A stretch of DNA of 47,832 nt from an uncultured Alphaproteobacteria bacterium (GTDB lineage Bacteria > Pseudomonadota > Alphaproteobacteria > Rs-D84). The stretch covers positions 1 through 47,832 of the forward strand of contig CAMORN010000004.1 of the NCBI GenBank assembly GCA_946623825.1, written 5' to 3'. A program made the position numbers and the translations under genes. The notes under the pieces were generated by a model that made no database searches, had not been told where the DNA came from, and saw nothing but the letters and a program-made list of their open reading frames with translations. This document shows, piece by piece, positions 33,401 to 40,497 of this stretch; the first letter of the stretch is position 1; every line of letters begins with the position of its first letter.

Positions 33401-33952
33401 TTAAAATTGTGTGTTGAAACCGACACGAACAGATTTTGGGTTGGCTTCTACATTTACACCATTTGGTAAATATTTATCAACAAGTACCCATGTAAAAAAT
33501 GCTGATATTGCGGCACCTGCCACAACATCGTGCCAATAGTGTGCTTTTGCTCTTACACGAGAATACCCGACAAAAGCACTCATAACATAAGGTGTGATTG
33601 CGTATCTTATGCCATATCTTTTATGAACAAACATTGCAGCAGAAAAAGCTCCAACTGCATGTCCACTTGGAAAAGATTTTTTATCTTTTTTATTTGGGCG
33701 TCTTTCAAGATTAAATGCCTTTATCCCTTCACTTGCTATTTGTCCTGCAAGTACAGATTCACCAAGTTGAAGTGCGCCTTTGTAATCTTGGGCCATAATA
33801 GACAGACCAAGTGCGTATGCTGGTGCCATAACAAGCATCATATCACCAGCCTTTTCCCAATTAGAGAACGGACCACCAAAAGCATCAGCTTTATTTGTAT
33901 TTGATATAATTGCTAAACACACAATACTTGATATAAGTAATGTTTTTTTCAT
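33401..33952 (-). CDS. PAP2-family phosphatase, secreted or membrane-associated
   Basis: The 183-aa protein has an N-terminal signal or membrane segment (MKKTLLISSIVCLAIISNTN). All three PAP2 motifs are present: KAFNLERRP, SFPSGHAVGAFSAAM, and SRVRAKAHYWHDVVAG with the catalytic histidine. Family members remove phosphate from phosphatidate, undecaprenyl pyrophosphate or lipid-A-like substrates at the periplasmic face. The substrate here is not known. The protein is shorter and less hydrophobic than six-TM family members and ends in RVGFNTQF. GGAGAG lies about seven bases before the ATG. A structured RNA with a terminator lies directly upstream, so read-through of that element may control it. 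Confidence 0.88.
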   Translation of the reverse strand: MKKTLLISSIVCLAIISNTNKADAFGGPFSNWEKAGDMMLVMAPAYALGLSIMAQDYKGALQLGESVLAGQIASEGIKAFNLERRPNKKDKKSFPSGHAVGAFSAAMFVHKRYGIRYAITPYVMSAFVGYSRVRAKAHYWHDVVAGAAISAFFTWVLVDKYLPNGVNVEANPKSVRVGFNTQF

Positions 33953-33979
33953 TTATAACTCTCCATGTTTTTGTTAAAC

Positions 33980-34167
33980 AAAAAACACCACCAAATTTGA
34001 TTGGTGGTTGGAGGTTAGTTACTATAAAGTAGAATAGTGTGCTTATTTTACGACAATGTCGTATTATTCACAGCCCTCCAACCATGAAGATTGGAGGCCT
34101 TTTTCGTCTGCCACAGACGCTACTTTCAAGGGTAACTACACCCCAACAATATAATTCATATTGTCAG
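33980..34167 (-). ncRNA. Structured RNA or attenuator-type leader upstream of the PAP2 gene
   Basis: This minus-strand unit of about 188 nt starts just after a consensus promoter and ends in ACCACCAA/TTGGTGGT (33987-33994 and 34001-34008) plus T6. Its 5' part forms CAATAT/ATATTG. A 15-nt closing stem (34132-34146 with 34008-34022, two mismatches and one G-U) is extended by AAAGTAG/CTACTTT (34120-34126 with 34026-34032). This encloses three hairpins at 34105-34119, 34075-34097 and 34049-34063. GGTTGGAGG (complement at 34075-34083) can instead pair for nine bases with CCTCCAACC (34006-34014). That partner overlaps both the closing stem and the first bases of the terminator arm. It could be a free sRNA or a riboswitch/attenuator. 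The length resembles 6S RNA, but the multibranch shape does not. Confidence 0.6.
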
Positions 34168-34171
34168 CCCA

Positions 34172-34200
34172 ATTATAAATAAGGTTATAATTTAATGCAA
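34172..34200 (-). promoter_or_regulatory. Promoter of the structured RNA
   Basis: Minus strand: TTGCAT (34195-34200), exactly 17 nt, TATAAT (34172-34177). Predicted initiation is near 34165-34168. Confidence 0.75.
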
Positions 34201-34231
34201 ATATTTTTATTTACAGTTTTGTTTTTTTGTA

Positions 34232-34260
34232 TTGCCTTAAATTTATAAAAGATGTATATT
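34232..34260 (+). promoter_or_regulatory. Predicted promoter of nifJ
   Basis: TTGCCT (34232-34237), 17 nt, TATATT (34255-34260). This gives a leader of about 35 nt before the ATG at 34302. It is divergent from the structured-RNA promoter. Confidence 0.6.
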
Positions 34261-34301
34261 TTTCTCATAATTTTAATATTGAAAAAATTGGGGTAAAAGA
34301 A

Positions 34302-37300
34302 ATGGCAAAAATGATTGTTGATGGAAACTGGGCTGCGGCTGATGTTGCGTACAGATGTGTCGATTGTGCGGCGATTTATCCGATTACACCAAGTTCTACT
34401 ATGGGTGAATTGGCAGACGAATGGTCTTTCCAACACAAGAAAAATATTTGGGGTGTTATTCCTGAAATTATAGAAATGCAATCTGAAGCGGGTGCAGCGG
34501 GTGCGTTGCATGGTGCATTGCAGATGGGGGCTTTGGCAACAACATTTACAGCGTCTCAGGGATTGCTTTTGATGATTCCAAATATGTATAAAATTGCGGG
34601 TGAACAAACACCTTTTGTTATGCATGTTGCGGCACGTGCGCTGGCCACACATGCGTTGTCTATTTTCGGTGATCACAGCGATGTTATGGCGGTTCGTCAA
34701 ACTGGGTTTGCAATGTTGTCTTCACATAATGTTCAATCTGCACATGATATGGCGGCGATTGCACATGCTGCGACATTACAAAGTCGTGTTCCTTTTTTAC
34801 ATTTCTTTGACGGATTCAGAACCAGTCATGAAGAATCTGCATTGGTCAGAATAGAAGATGATGTTTTGCGTGAAATGATACCGGCTGATTTAGTCGCATT
34901 GAATAAATCACATGGTATGAATCCTGATAATCCAAAGATTCGTGGAACTGCTCAAAATCCAGACGTTTATTTCCAAGGACGTGAAGCAGCAAATCCTTTA
35001 TATGATGAATTGCCAGATATTGTCCAAAAATGTATGGATAAATTTGCAAAATTGACTGGTCGTAAATATGGTTTGATTGATTATGTTGGTGATAAATCTG
35101 CAAAATATGTAATTGTTTCAATGGGGTCAAGTTGTGAAACAATAGAAGAAACAATTGAATTTTTACCAAAAGGTGTTGGTTTAATTCGTGTTCATTTATT
35201 TAACCCGTTCCCTGTGAAAGCATTTTTAGATGCTTTGCCAGAAACAGTCGAACAAATCGCAGTTCTGGACAGAACAAAAGAAGCTGGTTCTGTCGGTGAA
35301 CCATTATATCAAAATATTCGTTCAATCGTTGATTCCAAAATTTCTGTATTTGGTGGCAGATACGGTTTGGGTTCAAAAGAATTTAAACCACGCGATGTCA
35401 AAGCAATCGTTGAATATATGATGCAAAATAAATTACATCATAATTTCACAGTTGGAATTGAAGATGATTTAACCCATTTATCATTGGATACAGATAAAAC
35501 TTTCACCATTGAAAACAAAGATGTTAAAACCGCTATTTTATATGGTATTGGCAGTGATGGTACTGTTGGTGCGGTGAAAAACATTGTAAAAATTGTTGGT
35601 GAAAATTCTGATTTATATCCACAATCTTATGCGGTGTATGATTCTAAGAAATCTGGTGGTATAACACAATCTCATATTCGTTTTTCTGAAAAACCAATCA
35701 AAAGTGAATATTTAGTGGAAAGTGCAGATTTCATATGTGTATCTAATTTTATGATTGCACAAAGATTCGATGTGTTTGCATCTTTGCGTGCGGGCGGAAC
35801 AGTTATGATAAATACTTCTATGACACCAGACGAAGCATTTATGAATTTACCAAAATCGGCACAAGAACATTTGATTCGTATGCGTGCGAATTTATATTTC
35901 TTGGATGCAAATGCTGCGGCACAAGAATTGGGATTGGGTAACAGAATAAATACATTTATAATGTTGAATTTCTTTAATTTAACAAAAGTTATTAATCCTG
36001 ATACTGCAAAAGATGCAGCAAAAGTTGCAATTGAAAAAACATATAAAAAGAAAGGAATTGAAGTAGTACAAGCCAATTGGAAGGCTGTTGATATGGCTGA
36101 ATCATATTTGCGTAAATATGATTTCCCATCCAGTGTTTCTGAATTTGCACCTGATTTTGTTCCTGCTATGACAATGGATGCACCATCTGAAATTGCGGGT
36201 ACATTGGGTGAAATGGCTGCGGGCAGGGGTGATGAAATTCCTGTGTCCAGATTCAAGATTGATGGCACATTTGGTGGTGGTCAATATCCAGTTGGAACAT
36301 CACGTTATGAAAAAAGAGCGCTCGCAACACGCGTTGCAAATTGTGATTTAAGTAAATGTATCCAATGTGGAAAATGTTCAATGTTGTGTCCACATGGTGC
36401 GATTCGTATCAAGGTTATGAATGAATCAGAAATGGAACGCGCAAAGGCGAATGGTATAACTGTTGTTCCAATGAAGACACCTGAATTGGGTGATGGTTTA
36501 TATTACACATTGAACATTTCACCGTCTGATTGTACAGGCTGTGGTTTGTGTATGAAAAATTGTCCAGTTGGTGCATTGACAATGATTCCAATGAGTGATG
36601 GTATAAAAAATCAAAAGACATTTGATGAATCTCTGAAAATCAAAGATATTGATAAATCAAAATTAAATTTGAATATACCAAAGCATGTCGAATTGTTGCC
36701 TCATTATTTTGAATTTCCGGGTGCATGCGCTGGTTGTGGTGAAACACCTTATGTTCGTTTAATGTCGCATTTGTTTGGTGATAAAATGGTTGTTGCAAAT
36801 GCAACGGGTTGTTCATCTATATATGGTGGAAATTTACCAACAACACCATGGTGTGCAGATGCAAACGGACGCGGTCCGGCATGGTCTAATTCTTTGTTCG
36901 AAGATAACGCAGAATATGGTTTAGGAATGCGAATCGCTTTGAACCAGAAAAAATCTGCTTTAAAAAGTGTCTTGTTCGAATTGGGTATTGAAAATATAGA
37001 AAGTATGTTTAATGTCAAAGATACCGAACAACAAAGACAAATAAAAGAAACACTTCAAAAACAATTATCACAAATGGATAATGATCGTGCAAAATACGCA
37101 TTGACTTTGTTAGATGCAATTGTTGATAAATCTGTTTGGATTGTTGGTGGTGATGGTTGGGCATATGATATCGGCTATGGTGGTGTTGATCATATTTTAC
37201 ACAGTGGCGAAAATGTAAACATCTTGGTTTTGGATACAGAAGGTTATTCAAACACCGGTGGTCAGCAATCTAAATCAACACCATTTGGTGCATCTATGAA

Positions 37301-37799
37301 ATTTGCAATTGGTGGCAAAGAACATGCCAAGAAAGATTTGGGTTTAATGGCTATGATGTCTGGTGCATATGTTGCACAAATTGCAATTGGTGCAAACCAA
37401 GCACAGGCGATTCGCGCATTCCGTGAAGCAGAAGCGTTTGATGGTCCATCAATTATTTTAGCATATGCACCATGTATTGCACATGGATTCGCATTACAGA
37501 ATGGTGTTGAACATCAAATTAATCTTGTAAATACAGGCGCATGGCCTCTTTATAGATTTAATCCTGAAAATTTGGTGCGGGAACAAAACCCATTGACAAT
37601 GGATTCACATGTTGATACACCATTCCCATTGGAAGAATTTATGAAATCAGAAACCAGATTCGCAGCTGCGCGTTCTGTAAATCCAAACTTTGATAAATTG
37701 GTAGAACAAGCCAAGGCGAACAATTTATATAAAACTGAATTGAAACAGCATATTGCGAATTTCACGGTAAAGGTAAATAAAGACAACGGCGAAGGTTAA
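34302..37799 (+). CDS. nifJ: Pyruvate:ferredoxin (flavodoxin) oxidoreductase
   Basis: The ATG at 34302 (MAKMIVDGNWAAADVAYRC) gives 1165 aa, the normal size for the single-chain homodimeric enzyme. The domains are in standard order. First is the pyrimidine-binding domain (AAIYPITPSSTMGELADEW). Next comes the CoA/transketolase-like region, then two 4Fe-4S clusters (CIQCGKCSMLCP from Cys686; CTGCGLCMKNCP from Cys744). Last is the TPP domain with a cysteine-rich lead (FPGACAGCGETPYVRLMSHL) and GGDGWAYDIGYGG near residue 950. It oxidises pyruvate with CoA to acetyl-CoA and CO2, reducing ferredoxin or flavodoxin. This oxygen-sensitive route replaces or supplements pyruvate dehydrogenase and suggests anaerobic growth. 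A codon at 34227 further upstream is not the start, because the promoter lies downstream of it. Confidence 0.96.
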   Translation: MAKMIVDGNWAAADVAYRCVDCAAIYPITPSSTMGELADEWSFQHKKNIWGVIPEIIEMQSEAGAAGALHGALQMGALATTFTASQGLLLMIPNMYKIAGEQTPFVMHVAARALATHALSIFGDHSDVMAVRQTGFAMLSSHNVQSAHDMAAIAHAATLQSRVPFLHFFDGFRTSHEESALVRIEDDVLREMIPADLVALNKSHGMNPDNPKIRGTAQNPDVYFQGREAANPLYDELPDIVQKCMDKFAKLTGRKYGLIDYVGDKSAKYVIVSMGSSCETIEETIEFLPKGVGLIRVHLFNPFPVKAFLDALPETVEQIAVLDRTKEAGSVGEPLYQNIRSIVDSKISVFGGRYGLGSKEFKPRDVKAIVEYMMQNKLHHNFTVGIEDDLTHLSLDTDKTFTIENKDVKTAILYGIGSDGTVGAVKNIVKIVGENSDLYPQSYAVYDSKKSGGITQSHIRFSEKPIKSEYLVESADFICVSNFMIAQRFDVFASLRAGGTVMINTSMTPDEAFMNLPKSAQEHLIRMRANLYFLDANAAAQELGLGNRINTFIMLNFFNLTKVINPDTAKDAAKVAIEKTYKKKGIEVVQANWKAVDMAESYLRKYDFPSSVSEFAPDFVPAMTMDAPSEIAGTLGEMAAGRGDEIPVSRFKIDGTFGGGQYPVGTSRYEKRALATRVANCDLSKCIQCGKCSMLCPHGAIRIKVMNESEMERAKANGITVVPMKTPELGDGLYYTLNISPSDCTGCGLCMKNCPVGALTMIPMSDGIKNQKTFDESLKIKDIDKSKLNLNIPKHVELLPHYFEFPGACAGCGETPYVRLMSHLFGDKMVVANATGCSSIYGGNLPTTPWCADANGRGPAWSNSLFEDNAEYGLGMRIALNQKKSALKSVLFELGIENIESMFNVKDTEQQRQIKETLQKQLSQMDNDRAKYALTLLDAIVDKSVWIVGGDGWAYDIGYGGVDHILHSGENVNILVLDTEGYSNTGGQQSKSTPFGASMKFAIGGKEHAKKDLGLMAMMSGAYVAQIAIGANQAQAIRAFREAEAFDGPSIILAYAPCIAHGFALQNGVEHQINLVNTGAWPLYRFNPENLVREQNPLTMDSHVDTPFPLEEFMKSETRFAAARSVNPNFDKLVEQAKANNLYKTELKQHIANFTVKVNKDNGEG

Positions 37800-37801
37800 A
37801 T

Positions 37802-38230
37802 ATGAAAAAAATATTGTTTTTATTGGCATTGGTAATGGCGTCTTGTTCGTTGCAGACGAAACATCGTGGCTATGTTTTTCCAGAAAATCTGGAAGAAAGG
37901 CTTGCAAATATCAAAACAACAACGCAATTACAAGACGAAATTGGTGATCCACAAACCCGCACAATTTACGGGGACGAGGTTTGGGTTTATTACAGTGCCG
38001 ATGAAAACTTGCATGGACCATTTCCAACAACTTACGATAACAAAAAAGTGTTGTTGGTGTGGGTAAATGGGAAAAAAGTCCTGAAAACTAAGGTTTTAAC
38101 CGACCAAGACCTTGAAAATGTTAAGGTTGCAGACGGTGAAACCAAGATACCTGCAGCAATTGAATTAAACGCTTTCGAAGAATTGTTTAATAATATTGGT
38201 CGTTTTTCGCCTGCGGGATTGGGTCAATAA
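37802..38230 (+). CDS. bamE: BamE/SmpA-like outer-membrane lipoprotein
   Basis: The 142-aa product starts with a lipoprotein signal (lipobox VMASC, Cys15). A BamE-like core follows: HRGYVFPENLEERLANIKTT, QLQDEIGDPQTRTIYGDEVW and VYYSADE. BamE is a lipoprotein of the BAM complex that folds outer-membrane barrels. The C-terminal part is longer than usual. It begins 2 nt after nifJ, so it is co-transcribed with an unrelated metabolic gene. The symbol is by family resemblance. Confidence 0.75.
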   Translation: MKKILFLLALVMASCSLQTKHRGYVFPENLEERLANIKTTTQLQDEIGDPQTRTIYGDEVWVYYSADENLHGPFPTTYDNKKVLLVWVNGKKVLKTKVLTDQDLENVKVADGETKIPAAIELNAFEELFNNIGRFSPAGLGQ

Positions 38231-38245
38231 ATTTTCGTGATACAT

Positions 38246-38273
38246 TTGTTTTTTCATAATTTTATGTTATAAT
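38246..38273 (+). promoter_or_regulatory. Promoter of carD
   Basis: TTGTTT (38246-38251), 16 nt, TATAAT (38268-38273), with TG at 38265-38266 making an extended -10. Confidence 0.7.
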
Positions 38274-38318
38274 CACCATTGAGACGAGAGAATGGCAACC
38301 ATAAAAGGTGTGTGAAAT

Positions 38319-38888
38319 ATGCCAACAAAAAAACTTGATTTTAAAACAGGACAATATGTTGTTTATCCAACCCAAGGTGTTGGTAAATTATTGCGTGTAG
38401 AAGAACAAACAATCGGCGATCAAAAGATTAAAATGATGGTTATAGATTTCGAAAGAAATCATATGACTTTGCGTGTTCCATTGGAACGTGCTGAATTATC
38501 TGGGCTGCGCCCATTGTCCAGTGTCAAAAAAATGGACGAAGCGATTGCCTCTGCAAAGGGCAAGGCTGGTGCTAAGCGTATGATTTGGGCAAGACGCGCC
38601 GCACAATACGAAGAAAATATAAATTCTGGCGACCCAATGAAATTGGCAGAGGTGGTACGCGACCTGCAACGTCGTTCTGCGACAGATACGATGACATTTT
38701 CAGCGCGTCAATTATATTTGCGTGCATTGGAACGTATGGCGCAAGAATTCGCAGTTTTACATAAAATGGATTTAGATGCTGCATCTGATAAAATCGAAGA
38801 TATATTGGGTGTGCCAAAAGAAATAGATTTGAACGCCATCGAAGAAGACGATGAAGAAGATGATGACGGTTCGGATAATGATGAATAA
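38319..38888 (+). CDS. carD: CarD-family transcriptional regulator
   Basis: The 189-aa product has the N-terminal RNA-polymerase-interacting domain (LDFKTGQYVVYPTQGVGKLL, then MTLRVPLERAELSGLRPL). A helical C-domain follows (GAKRMIWARRAAQYEENINS, then VVRDLQRRS and LYLRALERMAQEFAVLHKMD). CarD/CdnL binds the polymerase beta subunit and stabilises open complexes, especially at ribosomal and growth genes. It ends in a very acidic tail (EEDDEEDDDGSDNDE), which is longer than usual. It has its own promoter and terminator. Confidence 0.94.
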   Translation: MPTKKLDFKTGQYVVYPTQGVGKLLRVEEQTIGDQKIKMMVIDFERNHMTLRVPLERAELSGLRPLSSVKKMDEAIASAKGKAGAKRMIWARRAAQYEENINSGDPMKLAEVVRDLQRRSATDTMTFSARQLYLRALERMAQEFAVLHKMDLDAASDKIEDILGVPKEIDLNAIEEDDEEDDDGSDNDE

Positions 38889-38924
38889 AAAGAAAGGGTT
38901 GTGCAAACCCTTTCTTTTTTTCTT
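38889..38924 (+). terminator. Terminator after carD
   Basis: AGAAAGGGTT (38891-38900) pairs with AACCCTTTCT (38906-38915), followed by seven T residues. Confidence 0.92.
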
Positions 38925-38947
38925 GTTTTTATAAAATTTTTTCGCCA

Positions 38948-38956
38948 TGATATAAG
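38948..38956 (+). promoter_or_regulatory. Extended -10 of ssb
   Basis: TG-A-TATAAG. The -35 is not clear. It lies 23 nt before the ATG at 38980. Confidence 0.5.
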
Positions 38957-38979
38957 CAGATTTAACAAAGGAAGAAAAA

Positions 38980-39435
38980 ATGGCAGGTTCTATAAATAAA
39001 GTTATTTTGGTTGGCAACATCGGTCAAGAACCATCTGTTCGTTCAACTCAAAATGGTCAAAAGGTAGTTAGTTTTTCATTGGCAACATCTGAAAGATGGC
39101 GCGACAGACAATCTGGTGAACAGAAAGAACAAACAGAATGGCATCGTGTTGTTATATTTAACCCATCATTGGTAGATATTGCAGAACGTTTATTGCAAAA
39201 AGGTACAAAACTGTATCTGGAAGGTGCACTGCGCACACGCAAATGGCAAAATCAACAGGGGGTTGATACATACACAACAGAAGTCGTTTTGAATCCATAT
39301 TCTGGCCAGATGGTTATTTTAGCAGGTGCAAAATCTGCAGACGGTTCATCTGAATCAGTTGCGGGTGGGGCACAACCAGCACACGAAGAATTTAAATCAG
39401 AAGTTGTCGATATAGATGACGAAATTCCATTCTAA
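38980..39435 (+). CDS. ssb: Single-stranded DNA-binding protein
   Basis: The 151-aa SSB has an OB fold at about residues 4-110: INKVILVGNIGQEPSVRSTQ, FSLATSERWRDRQSGEQ, TEWHRVVIFNPSLVDIAERL and LYLEGALRTRKWQ. A short linker follows, then the acidic tip DIDDEIPF, which binds DNA repair and replication partners. The linker is shorter than in E. coli SSB. GGAAG precedes the ATG. A terminator follows. Confidence 0.97.
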   Translation: MAGSINKVILVGNIGQEPSVRSTQNGQKVVSFSLATSERWRDRQSGEQKEQTEWHRVVIFNPSLVDIAERLLQKGTKLYLEGALRTRKWQNQQGVDTYTTEVVLNPYSGQMVILAGAKSADGSSESVAGGAQPAHEEFKSEVVDIDDEIPF

Positions 39436-39455
39436 GGTTTAAAAATCTGAATATA

Positions 39456-39487
39456 AGACACCGGCTGTTTGGTCGGTGTTTTTTTAA
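39456..39487 (+). terminator. Terminator after ssb
   Basis: ACACCG (39458-39463) pairs with CGGTGT (39474-39479) across a 10-nt loop, then seven T residues. Confidence 0.8.
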
Positions 39488-39495
39488 GTTTCTGT

Positions 39496-39565
39496 TTTGT
39501 AGAAAGACTATTTTATGATATAATCATATCGAGAGAATGTTTTCAGATAATCTGAAAATCAGGAG
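39496..39565 (+). promoter_or_regulatory. Promoter and leader hairpin of the 39.6-42.3 kb secreted-protein operon
   Basis: TTTGTA (39496-39501), 17 nt, TGATATAAT (-10 at 39519-39524). In the leader TTTTCAGA (39540-39547) pairs with TCTGAAAA (39551-39558) just before AGGAG (39561-39565). The hairpin could stabilise the mRNA or affect RBS access. Confidence 0.65.
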
Positions 39566-39574
39566 AATACAAGC

Positions 39575-40495
39575 ATGAATATAAAATTTATAACAGCGTT
39601 GCTCTGTGGTTGCACGATGACCGGTGGTGCATGGGCAAATGCTCAATCTTTGCCGCTTGCAATTCAAAAAGCGCGAGATTTGTGTTCTGGAATTTCAAGT
39701 TCTATGAATAATATGAAGGTAAAAGCAGGAATAAATACTGGTGTGACCGCTGTTGGTACGGTTGCGGGCGGTGTCGCATTGGGAACTGGTATTTACAAGG
39801 CAAAGGTTGATGAAGAAATTCAAAGTCTTGAAGAATTGATTAAACAATTAAACGAAATGAAATCAGAACCGGGCTTTTATGAACGAATCGAAATGTCCGA
39901 TGAAAAAATAAATAAATTATTGGAAGAACCAATGGAAGAAACGATTTCTAAATTGGAAAAGAAATCTATAACTTTGGGAAATGTCAGAACTGGTACTTTG
40001 GCGGCTTCAACCGCTACAAATGTGGTTGGAACTGTGTTGGCTGCAACAAATAAAGTAGAAGAAGATTTAGAAGAAAATATTAACAATTGTATGATTGCTG
40101 TCAAAGAATTGGCTCAGGTTAAATTGATAGCGAAAGTAGAAGATAGCGCAACCGATGTAGATATGGCAACGGCTGAAAAAATTGTGAACGGATGTCGTGA
40201 TTATGAAATTGTTGATTTAAAACCTATTAATAAACGTGCAACTGGTGCAGCGGTATCTTCTGGAATCGGTATTGGTACAGGTGTGGTTGGAACAATTACC
40301 AGTGCAGTTGCAAATTCAGAAGATGTTCGCAAAGGTGATTATAAGAAAGAAAAAGCAATAAACACAACTGCAAATGTGATGGCTGGCGCTTCAACGGTTG
40401 CCAGTGCAACTGCAACAATATTTAACGCAACACAAATTGCTGCAATCAAGAAAGTAGTGGTTGTTGCAGATTCTTGCGAGGAGGCGCTTAAATAA
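39575..40495 (+). CDS. Secreted helical protein with glycine-rich hydrophobic segments
   Basis: The 306-aa product has a signal peptide (MNIKFITALLCGCTMTGGAW, cut near ANA). It then shows glycine/alanine/valine-rich hydrophobic stretches (GVTAVGTVAGGVALGTGIY near residues 54-72; GAAVSSGIGIGTGVVGTIT near 225-245). Between them are charged coiled-coil-like helices (DEEIQSLEELIKQLNEMKSE). Only a few cysteines are present after the signal (ARDLC, NNC, GC, DSC). I do not recognise the family. The pattern resembles the glycine-rich segments of the 755-aa and 740-aa proteins. It is followed 2 nt later by another secreted protein, in one operon. Confidence 0.78.
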   Translation: MNIKFITALLCGCTMTGGAWANAQSLPLAIQKARDLCSGISSSMNNMKVKAGINTGVTAVGTVAGGVALGTGIYKAKVDEEIQSLEELIKQLNEMKSEPGFYERIEMSDEKINKLLEEPMEETISKLEKKSITLGNVRTGTLAASTATNVVGTVLAATNKVEEDLEENINNCMIAVKELAQVKLIAKVEDSATDVDMATAEKIVNGCRDYEIVDLKPINKRATGAAVSSGIGIGTGVVGTITSAVANSEDVRKGDYKKEKAINTTANVMAGASTVASATATIFNATQIAAIKKVVVVADSCEEALK

Positions 40496-40497
40496 TC

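Noticed and set aside
33980-34167. 6S RNA identity for the structured RNA
   Set aside because: The length and long closing stem are suggestive, but 6S is a rod with one central bubble, while this folds as a multibranch with three hairpins. Left unassigned pending a covariance search.
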